The notes under the pieces are model-generated. The model had not been told where the DNA came from. It searched no databases and was given only the letters and a program-made list of their open reading frames with translations. 64,000 nucleotides of DNA from Nitrosomonadales bacterium (GTDB lineage: Bacteria > Pseudomonadota > Gammaproteobacteria > Burkholderiales > Gallionellaceae), in the NCBI GenBank assembly GCA_016199835.1, contig JACQFX010000013.1, forward strand, positions 62,001 through 126,000. The letters run 5' to 3'. Positions 57,031-64,000 of the stretch are shown in pieces. How positions within the stretch are numbered: position 1 is the first letter of the stretch; each line of letters begins with the position of its first letter. A program made the position numbers and the translations under genes.

Positions 57031-60000
57031 ATGCATGAGCCCGGCATCACCGATTCATCGCATAACAATATCCTCAAGATTGTCCTGATCTATGCCGTGT
57101 TCGCCGGGCTATGGATATTGCTGTCGGACGCGGCGCTGCTCCGGATATTCGACGACCCCGAACAGCTTGCGGTTGCCGAGACCCTCAAAGGCTGGCTATT
57201 CGTAGCACTCACGTCATTGCTGCTCTATTTCACCCTGAGAAAACTGGCCGGACGCCATGCCGGAAGCGGCGTGCCCTTGCGGCACAGCGGACTGATAGCC
57301 TGGAAACGCTGGCAGTTTTACCTGTTCGCCGTAACAGTGACTCTGCTGACCTTGCTGCTGCGCCAGAACATCGCCGTATCGTTCGGCGAACGTCCGCTGC
57401 TGGTCATGTTCATGTTTCCCATCATCCTGAGCGCGGCACTCGGAGGGGGCGGGCCGGGGCTGGTTTCCACGCTCATCGCGGCGTTGTCTGTCACTTATTT
57501 CGTCTCACCCACCGGCAATTTCAGCATCGGGCAGGCGCATAACCTGCTGCAATTGGGCTTCCTGGTCGCCAATGGTCTGCTCGTCAGCCTGCTCAGCACG
57601 ATGCTGCACCTGGCATGGCGCCGTTCTGAAAGTGAACGCCAGAATGCCGAAACCAGCCTGGCCGAAAAAATCCGCACACTGCAACTGCTCAACGCCATCG
57701 CCGCAGGCTCGACTGACGCCATCTTCGCAAAAGACCTGCAAGGACGATATGTGCTGTTCAACAGGGCGGCCGAACAAAACGTCGGCAAGCCCGCGTCAGA
57801 AGTATTGGGCCGCGACGATACCGCGATCATGAAACCGGAGGATGCGCGCCTTGTCATGGCCGATGACAAACGCATCATATCCGAAAACAAAACCATCACC
57901 TGGGAACACACCTTATCCATGCCGAATGGAACAAGAGTCTTCCGTACCACCCAGGGGGTATTGCGCGACACTGACGGCAAAGTGACCGGTGTGTTCGGTA
58001 TCGCCCGCGACATCACGGATCTCAAGACGACCGAAACGGCATTGCGCCAAGAGCGCGACCGCAACCAGCGCTATCTGGACACCGTCCAGAACATCATGGT
58101 CGCACTGGATACCGAAGGCCGCATCACCATGATCAACCATTACGGTTGCTCGCTGCTCGGTTATGCGGCGGACGAATTGATCGGGCGCAACTGGTTCGCA
58201 TGCTGTCTGCCCAGCCCCGAAGGCAAGGAGATCGTTTATCCCTTGTTCCGCCAGGTCATGGCCGGCCAGCAGTCTGCCGAATATTTCGAGAATGCCGTGC
58301 TGTGCCGCGACGGCAGCCAGCGCATGATCTCCTGGCACAACACCCTGTTCACCGACGAATCAGGGAAAATCGTCGGCACACTCAGTTCCGGCGAAGACAT
58401 CACCGAACGCCATCGCGTCGAGGATGCCTTGCATGCGCAAGAGGCCACTTACCGCTCATTGTTCGAGAACATGATGAACAGCGTCGTCCATTCCCGCGTC
58501 ATTTTTGAAGGCGACAAAGCGGTAGATCTGCTATATCTCTCGGTCAATCCGGCGTTCGCCGAGGTCACCGGCATCACCGCACCCGTGGTCGGACGCAGGG
58601 TCAGCGAGATCATCCCGGGTTATTGCGAGCACAACCCGGAGTCGCTGGAAATATTCGGGCGCGTCGCCGCGACGGGCGTGCCGACGCGCTGGGAACATTA
58701 CCTGACAGAGATCGGTCGCTGGCTCTCGTTCATGATCTACTCGCCCGCTTCCGGCGAGATCATCATCGTGAGCGAAAACATTACCGAGCGCAAAAAAGCC
58801 GAAGCGCAATTGCTCAAGCTCGCGCAAGCAGTCGAACAAAGCCCGGAAAGCATCACCATCACCGACCTCGATGCCAGGACCGAATACGTGAACGAATCGT
58901 TCGTGCGCAACAGCGGCTACAGCCGCGAAGACCTCATCGGCCAGAATCCGCGCATCCATCAGTCGGGCAAAACGCCGAAAGAAACTTACGACGCCCTGTG
59001 GAAGAGCCTGACAGAAGGCAGGACATGGGATGGCGAGCTGTATAACAAACGCAAGGACAGCAGCGAATATGTCGTGCATGCCATCATCAGCCCGATCCGC
59101 CAGGCGGACGGGGATATCACCCACTACGTGTCGGTGGAAGAGGACATCACGGACAAGAAGCGCGCCGAATCGGAGATCCGCCGCCTGGCCTATTACGACA
59201 CGCTCACCGACCTGCCCAATCGCGCCTTGCTGCTGGATCGCCTCGGCATGGTATTGCCTATCGTGCAACGCCAGCAGCGGCATGACGCATTGCTGGTATT
59301 CAATCTCGACCGTTTCAAGAACGTCAACGACACCAGCGGGCAAACCGTCGGCGATGCCTTGCTCAAGGCAGTCGCCGCAAGGCTGGGCCATGTATTGCGC
59401 GAGGGCGATGTGCTGACCCGGCTGTCCGGCGACGAATTCGCCATCCTGCTGCTCGACCTGGCGCCGCTGGAACATGCCGCCGCACACCAGACCATGCATG
59501 TGTCAGAAAAGATTCACTCCAGCCTGCGCGAGCCATTCAGGATAAACGAAGAGCAAATCATGCTTACCGCCAGCATCGGCATCGCGCTGTTCCCAGGTGA
59601 AGATTCCGATACGCCGCTGGACATCCTGCGCCGCGCCAACAGCGCATTACACCAGTCCAAGGCGGCTGGCGGCGCGCAGACCACGCTGTTCGAGCACAGC
59701 ATGGACGAGAATGCCAAGCAACGTTTCCGCATCGAACGCGAACTGACGCTGGGCATTCCGGCAGGGCAATTGCGCCTTTACCTGCAACCGCAAGTGGACT
59801 CTTCCGGCAAGATGGTCGGGGCCGAAGCGCTCGTGCGCTGGCAACATCCGGAACTCGGCCTGATCCCGCCCGGGGTGTTCATTCCCATCGCCGAAGAATC
59901 CGATCTCATCATCGAGATCGGGCGCTGGGTATTCCGCCAGGTCTGCAAGTTGCTCACGCATGAGGCCTTGCTTGGCCGGACTTTCCGCATCGCGGTCAAC

Positions 60001-60486
60001 ATCAGCCCGCGCCAGTTCCGCCAGCCCGATTTCGTGGCCTGGGTCAGGAACGAACTCGCTGTCAGCGGTGCGGAGCCGACCCATCTCACGTTCGAGGTGA
60101 CGGAAAGCGTGGTGATAGCGGACATTGGCAGTGTGATCGCACGGATGAACGAACTATCCGTCATGGGTATCCATTTCGCCATAGACGATTTTGGCACCGG
60201 CTACTCCTCGCTGGCCTATCTCAAACGCCTGCCCATCCACGAACTCAAGATCGACAAAATCTTCGTACAGGATGCCCCTTCCGACCCGGACGATGCCGCG
60301 CTGGTCGAAACCATACTCGCGGTGGCCAAACACATGCACTTGAAGGTCGTGGCAGAAGGCGTGGAGACCGCCGCGCAGGCCGACTTCCTGAATGCCCGTG
60401 CGACTGTTATTCACCAGGGCTTCCTGTTCGGCAAACCCGAACCCATGGAAGCCTGGCTCGAAGACCTGAAACAGCGCGGTGCTTGA
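57031..60486 (+). CDS. Membrane PAS-GGDEF-EAL protein with DUF4118-type N-terminus
   Basis: A 1151-aa c-di-GMP signalling protein. The N-terminal 200 residues have several membrane segments with DUF4118-like MFPIILSAALGGGGPGLVST. Four or so PAS domains follow (about 220-330, 340-455, 465-585, 595-710). The GGDEF domain is about 720-890 with RLSGDEFAILL, so the first Gly is Ser (SGDEF). The EAL domain (about 905-1150) is intact with AEALVRWQHP and IDDFGTGYSSLAYL. Cyclase activity may be reduced by the S change, while phosphodiesterase residues look complete. Confidence 0.92.
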   Translation: MHEPGITDSSHNNILKIVLIYAVFAGLWILLSDAALLRIFDDPEQLAVAETLKGWLFVALTSLLLYFTLRKLAGRHAGSGVPLRHSGLIAWKRWQFYLFAVTVTLLTLLLRQNIAVSFGERPLLVMFMFPIILSAALGGGGPGLVSTLIAALSVTYFVSPTGNFSIGQAHNLLQLGFLVANGLLVSLLSTMLHLAWRRSESERQNAETSLAEKIRTLQLLNAIAAGSTDAIFAKDLQGRYVLFNRAAEQNVGKPASEVLGRDDTAIMKPEDARLVMADDKRIISENKTITWEHTLSMPNGTRVFRTTQGVLRDTDGKVTGVFGIARDITDLKTTETALRQERDRNQRYLDTVQNIMVALDTEGRITMINHYGCSLLGYAADELIGRNWFACCLPSPEGKEIVYPLFRQVMAGQQSAEYFENAVLCRDGSQRMISWHNTLFTDESGKIVGTLSSGEDITERHRVEDALHAQEATYRSLFENMMNSVVHSRVIFEGDKAVDLLYLSVNPAFAEVTGITAPVVGRRVSEIIPGYCEHNPESLEIFGRVAATGVPTRWEHYLTEIGRWLSFMIYSPASGEIIIVSENITERKKAEAQLLKLAQAVEQSPESITITDLDARTEYVNESFVRNSGYSREDLIGQNPRIHQSGKTPKETYDALWKSLTEGRTWDGELYNKRKDSSEYVVHAIISPIRQADGDITHYVSVEEDITDKKRAESEIRRLAYYDTLTDLPNRALLLDRLGMVLPIVQRQQRHDALLVFNLDRFKNVNDTSGQTVGDALLKAVAARLGHVLREGDVLTRLSGDEFAILLLDLAPLEHAAAHQTMHVSEKIHSSLREPFRINEEQIMLTASIGIALFPGEDSDTPLDILRRANSALHQSKAAGGAQTTLFEHSMDENAKQRFRIERELTLGIPAGQLRLYLQPQVDSSGKMVGAEALVRWQHPELGLIPPGVFIPIAEESDLIIEIGRWVFRQVCKLLTHEALLGRTFRIAVNISPRQFRQPDFVAWVRNELAVSGAEPTHLTFEVTESVVIADIGSVIARMNELSVMGIHFAIDDFGTGYSSLAYLKRLPIHELKIDKIFVQDAPSDPDDAALVETILAVAKHMHLKVVAEGVETAAQADFLNARATVIHQGFLFGKPEPMEAWLEDLKQRGA

Positions 60487-60630
60487 AACCAATCTGCTTC
60501 CTTCTGTCGATCCGAAATGTTGCCGGCGCAAGAAGCCGACTTCCATGCACAGCCGGTAAGCCGTCCCGCAGAAAGCACTTCCTTCGATCAGGGATGTGCT
60601 GCACGCGTTTTACGATAGAATGCACGGCGC

Positions 60631-60706
60631 GCCCCGGTAGCTCAGTGGATAGAGCGACCCCCTCCTAAGGGGTAGGCCACACGTTCGATTCGTGTTCGGG
60701 GCACCA
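60631..60706 (+). tRNA. tRNA-Arg (anticodon CCT)
   Basis: A 76-nt cloverleaf with acceptor GCCCCGG/TCGGGGC and an encoded CCA. The anticodon stem ACCCC/GGGGT encloses the loop CTCCTAA, anticodon CCT at positions 34-36, reading AGG. The T arm is ACACG-TTCGATT-CGTGT. A 15-bp piece of its 3' part is repeated just downstream. Confidence 0.96.
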
Positions 60707-60707
60707 A

Positions 60708-60722
60708 CGATTCGTGTTCGGG
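60708..60722 (+). repeat. Direct repeat of the tRNA-Arg 3' part
   Basis: CGATTCGTGTTCGGG at 60708-60722 repeats 60686-60700 of the tRNA gene exactly. Such a partial duplication is what an integrated element or slippage at a tRNA 3' end leaves behind. No integrase is in the window. Confidence 0.75.
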
Positions 60723-60745
60723 ACAGCAATCAGATAAATACTATC

Positions 60746-63700
60746 ATGCCATCCAGTCGCCCCCCCATTACTCGCGCTCACCGCTCAGGGTGGATACGCT
60801 ACGTTGTGCTGTTGCCGTGGTCTGTGCTGGCGCTCTCCCTGCTCAGCACCTGGCTGCTGCGAATGCAAGCCCAGCATGACATCCAGCAGGATTTGCAGAT
60901 TGAGTTCAATGCCCGGGCGCACGAAACGTTCAGTCTGGTCGAACAGCGCATGCAGACTTACGAAAAAGTGCTGTATGGCGCAAGAGGATTATTCGCCGCA
61001 TCCGATGAGGTGCGCAGAGACGAGTTTCGTGCTTATGTCCATGCGCTGAATCTGGATAAGACCCATCCCGGTATCCGGGGCATGGGATTTGCCATGGTCA
61101 TTCCCCCCGAGCTCAAAGATGGACATATAGCAGCCATCCGCAAGGAAGGCTTCCCTGACTACAGCATTCAGCCGGAAGGGATGCGCGATCTTTACACCGC
61201 AGTCGTCTATATCGAGCCGTTCGACCAGGAAAACCAGCAGACTCTCGGCTATGACATGTATTCCGATCTGGATCATCCGCTGAGCGGCGACCCGGCTCCG
61301 GGCAGCCGCCATAATGCCATGGCAAAATCACGCGACAGTGGCATGGCAACCATCTCCGGCAAGGTGAAGCTGATAACGGATACCGCAAATAATGAATATA
61401 CACAGGCCGGATTCCTGATGTATCTGCCGGTCTACAGGAACGGCATCGTTCCTGGCACTGTCGCCGAACGCCGCGCCCAGTTGGCCGGCTGGGTCTACTT
61501 CCCGTTCCGCATGGATGGCCTGATGGTGGGCATACTCGGCGGCCAGGCCAGCGACATGGATATAGAAGTTCACGATGGGGAAATACTGACTGACGCGTCG
61601 GTCATGTACGACCCCGACTTCAGCAGCGGCGCCACCAGCGGCAGAGCATCGCTGTTCCATACCACCGAGCGCATCGAGATCGCGGGCCACTACTGGACAG
61701 TGACCGTGCGCTCCCTGGATGGTTTCGAGACGCGTCTGGACGGCGGGAAACCGCTGTTCATCACCTATGCCGGCGGCATCGCCAGCGCATTGCTGTTCCT
61801 GTTCGCCTGGCTGTTGATTTATGGCCGCACGCGCGCATTGCGCGACGCCAGTGAAATAGAGCGCAGCGAAACCCGTCTGTCCAACATCATCAACACGGCT
61901 CTCGACGCCGTGGTGCAAATGGATTCCGATGGACGCATCTCGGGCTGGAATAACCGCGCTGAAACCATCTTCGGTTGGCAGCGCGAGCAGGCTATCGGAC
62001 GCCTGCTGCACGAGACCATCATTCCGCCGCAGCATCGCCAGGCGCACATCATGGGCATGAAGCATTTCCTGGAATCCGGCCATGGCCCCGTGCTCAATTC
62101 ACGCTTCGAGATCACCGCCCTGCACAAGGATGGGCACGAGTTCCCCATAGAGCTGTCCATCACCCAGTTCAAGGTCGCCAACCAGAACCTGTTCACTTCT
62201 TTCATCCGCGACATCACCGAACGCAAACTGGCCGAAGAAGAATTGCAGCTCGCCGCCATGGTGTACGAAAGCAGCAGCGAAGCCATGGCGGTCACCGATG
62301 CGTCCAATCGCATCATCGCCGTCAATCCCTCCTTTGAAAAACTGACCGGCTACGATGAGCATGAAGTCCTGGGCAAAGATCCCAGGATCCTCAGCTCAGG
62401 CCGTCAGGACAGGACGTTCTATCAGGCCATGTGGCATGACATTAAAACCCTGGGTTATTGGCAAGGCGAATTGTGGGATAAACGCAAGAATGGGGATATT
62501 TACCCAAAGTCCCTGACCATCAATACCATCAAGGGCAGTGACGGCGAGATACACCGCTATGTGGCGCTGTTCTCCGACATCACCAAGAAAAAAGAGAGCG
62601 AGGAATTAATCTGGAAGCAGGCCAACTTCGATATGCTCACCGCCCTGCCCAACCGCCGCATGTTCCGCGACCGCCTCGATCAGGAGATCAAGAAAGCGCA
62701 CCGTAGCGGCTTGCCTCTGGCGCTGATGCTGCTCGACCTCGACCGCTTCAAGGAGATCAATGACACGCTCGGCCACGATATGGGTGACGTGCTGCTCAAG
62801 GAAGCAGCCTTCCGCCTGTCCGCCTGCGTGCGTGAATCGGACACCGTGGCGCGGCTGGGCGGCGACGAGTTCACCATTATTCTGAGTGAACTGGACGATC
62901 CCGCCAGTGTTGACCGCATCGCCCGTGACATTATGCAAAAGCTCGCCGAGCCATTCTGCCTGGGCGACGAGACCGGCTACGTCTCGACCAGCATCGGCAT
63001 CACCTTATACCCGGACGATGCCACCGAGATCGATTCCCTGCTCAAGAACGCCGATCAGGCCATGTATGCCGCCAAAAACCAGGGACGCAATCGGTCCAGC
63101 TATTTCACGCCATCCATGCAACAGAACGCGCAAGCACGCATGCGCATGGTCAGCGATTTGCGTAATGCAGTCCTGGCCGCTGATCAGTTCCTGCTGCATT
63201 ACCAGCCCATAGTGGAGCTGGCCAGCGGCGCCATACACAAGGCGGAAGCGCTGATCCGCTGGCAGCATCCGGTGCATGGATTGATCAGCCCCGATCAATT
63301 CATCCCCATCGCCGAAGAAACCGGCTTGATCGTCGAGATCGGCGACTGGGTGTTCCACCAGGCCGCCGCCCAGGCAGTGCGCTGGCGCGCCATGCACGAC
63401 CCGGAATTCCAGCTCAGCATCAACAAATCCCCGGTACAGTTCCGCGACATGAGCGGCACGCACTCTGCATGGTTCGAGCACCTGCAAGCGCTCGGCCTTC
63501 CGGGCAGCAGCATCACGGTGGAAATCACCGAAGGATTACTGCTGGATGCCAACACCAGCATCGCGGACCAATTGCTCGCCTTCCGCGATGCGGGCGTACA
63601 GGTAGCGATAGATGATTTCGGCACTGGCTATTCGTCACTGTCCTATCTCAAGCGCTTCGACATCGACTACCTGAAAATAGACCAGGCTTTCGTGCGTAAC

Positions 63701-63934
63701 CTGAAGGCAGACTCGGACGATCTGGCGTTGTGCGAAGCTATCATCGTGATGGCGCACAGGCTGGACATCAAGGTGATCGCGGAAGGCATAGAAACCGAAG
63801 AACAGTGCGGCCTGCTGCTGGCTGCCGGGTGCGACTATGGGCAAGGCTACCTGTTCTCCAGGCCCATCCCCGCCGCCGCATTCGACGCATTCCTCAGCGA
63901 ACAGCCCCGAAAAATCGACCGTGCCCACCCCTGA
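60746..63934 (+). CDS. CHASE-PAS-PAS-GGDEF-EAL sensor protein
   Basis: A 1062-aa membrane c-di-GMP protein. A membrane segment at about 18-38, then a periplasmic CHASE domain (about 70-290: ARGLFAASDEVRRDEFRAYV, GIRGMGFAMVIPP, YIEPFDQENQQTLGYDMYSD), a second membrane segment near 345-365, two PAS domains, GGDEF at about 640-800 with canonical LGGDEFTIIL and EAL from about 815 with AEALIRWQHP and IDDFGTGYSSLSYL. Both catalytic sites look intact. It begins 39 bp after the tRNA gene. Confidence 0.93.
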   Translation: MPSSRPPITRAHRSGWIRYVVLLPWSVLALSLLSTWLLRMQAQHDIQQDLQIEFNARAHETFSLVEQRMQTYEKVLYGARGLFAASDEVRRDEFRAYVHALNLDKTHPGIRGMGFAMVIPPELKDGHIAAIRKEGFPDYSIQPEGMRDLYTAVVYIEPFDQENQQTLGYDMYSDLDHPLSGDPAPGSRHNAMAKSRDSGMATISGKVKLITDTANNEYTQAGFLMYLPVYRNGIVPGTVAERRAQLAGWVYFPFRMDGLMVGILGGQASDMDIEVHDGEILTDASVMYDPDFSSGATSGRASLFHTTERIEIAGHYWTVTVRSLDGFETRLDGGKPLFITYAGGIASALLFLFAWLLIYGRTRALRDASEIERSETRLSNIINTALDAVVQMDSDGRISGWNNRAETIFGWQREQAIGRLLHETIIPPQHRQAHIMGMKHFLESGHGPVLNSRFEITALHKDGHEFPIELSITQFKVANQNLFTSFIRDITERKLAEEELQLAAMVYESSSEAMAVTDASNRIIAVNPSFEKLTGYDEHEVLGKDPRILSSGRQDRTFYQAMWHDIKTLGYWQGELWDKRKNGDIYPKSLTINTIKGSDGEIHRYVALFSDITKKKESEELIWKQANFDMLTALPNRRMFRDRLDQEIKKAHRSGLPLALMLLDLDRFKEINDTLGHDMGDVLLKEAAFRLSACVRESDTVARLGGDEFTIILSELDDPASVDRIARDIMQKLAEPFCLGDETGYVSTSIGITLYPDDATEIDSLLKNADQAMYAAKNQGRNRSSYFTPSMQQNAQARMRMVSDLRNAVLAADQFLLHYQPIVELASGAIHKAEALIRWQHPVHGLISPDQFIPIAEETGLIVEIGDWVFHQAAAQAVRWRAMHDPEFQLSINKSPVQFRDMSGTHSAWFEHLQALGLPGSSITVEITEGLLLDANTSIADQLLAFRDAGVQVAIDDFGTGYSSLSYLKRFDIDYLKIDQAFVRNLKADSDDLALCEAIIVMAHRLDIKVIAEGIETEEQCGLLLAAGCDYGQGYLFSRPIPAAAFDAFLSEQPRKIDRAHP

Positions 63935-64000
63935 CATCCCCGCTACTGCCGCAGCGCAAGCCATTTCCAGCATCCAGCGCAGAGTCGTCATCGCCGCCTG
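63921..64000 (+). CDS. Possible start of a further gene, cut by the window end
   Basis: A GTG at 63921 opens a frame that overlaps the stop of the CHASE-GGDEF-EAL gene and reads MPTPDIPATAAAQAISSIQR, then RVVIAA to the window end. Too little is visible to identify it, and the start is not certain. Confidence 0.4.
   Translation, partial: MPTPDIPATAAAQAISSIQRRVVIAA

Overview
The window reads as chromosomal DNA of a nitrogen-fixing betaproteobacterium. The housekeeping operon era-rnc-DUF4845-lepB-lepA, the protein sequences and the moderately GC-rich coding all suggest this. The gene content (oxygen-type NifA, DraT/DraG, heme-SUMF1 proteins, many GGDEF/EAL genes) would suit a microaerophilic member of the Gallionellaceae such as Sideroxydans, but that assignment is an inference from recall and was not tested.

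Layout. 1-4.5 kb: reverse-strand housekeeping genes (partial era, rnc, DUF4845, lepB, lepA). 4.6-6.5 kb: draT-draG, the post-translational switch for nitrogenase reductase. 6.8-11.9 kb: nifE-nifN-nifX-DUF269-CCE_0567-fdxB-nifQ on the forward strand behind a sigma-54/NifA promoter. 11.9-12.1 kb: a cold-shock gene. 12.4-20 kb: one uninterrupted reverse-strand run, nifV-nifW-[2Fe-2S] ferredoxin-two unknown genes-modA-modG-(DUF559 nuclease between inverted repeats)-modB-modC-modA, with a sigma-54 promoter in front of nifV. 20.3-22.1 kb: kup. 22.2-22.9 kb: two A-type Fe-S carriers behind their own reverse sigma-54 promoter. 23.1-26.1 kb: nifA followed by an EAL/YkuI_C gene. 26.1-26.4 kb: a DUF3050 remnant. 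26.6-34.2 kb: nifB-fdxN-iscA-TPR-LRV protein-nifZ-nifZ-unknown-nifT-DUF6129-DegT-like-ferredoxin-SIR2-like. 34.3-38.3 kb: a LexA-family repressor, then the Anbu/alpha-E/ATP-grasp set. 38.4-43.5 kb: reverse nifH-nifD-nifK-ferredoxin-nifO-like behind a sigma-54 promoter with two NifA sites. 43.9-46.5 kb: a GT39-type glycosyltransferase and a DUF4143 ATPase. 46.9-50.8 kb: grpE-dnaK-dnaJ with sigma-32-like promoters. 51-64 kb: VOC protein, PilZ protein, RsuA-type pseudouridine synthase, two SUMF1-fold proteins (one with two c-heme motifs), Uup ABC-F ATPase, and two very large PAS-GGDEF-EAL proteins on either side of tRNA-Arg(CCT).

How it works together. Molybdate enters through ModABC, may be buffered by ModG and is delivered by NifQ. 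NifB makes the FeMo-co precursor, NifEN and NifX process it, and NifV supplies homocitrate. NifHDK is the enzyme, and NifW, NifZ, NifT, several ferredoxins and A-type carriers support it. NifA carries the C-X11-C-X19-C-X4-C motif of directly oxygen-sensitive NifA proteins, and no nifL is present. Six TGGCAC-N5-TTGC-type promoters and matching TGT-N10-ACA sites tie the dispersed nif blocks into one regulon. DraT/DraG add a second, post-translational layer. nifS, nifU, nifL and nifF are not in this window.

Intergenic regions hold many palindromic repeats of several families. In some copies the two arms share private substitutions, and some copies supply the stop codon or C-terminal tail of the neighbouring gene. 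The most unusual items are the repeat-bounded DUF559 nuclease inside the mod genes, the DegT-family nif gene lacking the PLP lysine, the SIR2-like nif gene, the di-heme SUMF1 fusion, and a NifA site that abuts the nifA promoter.
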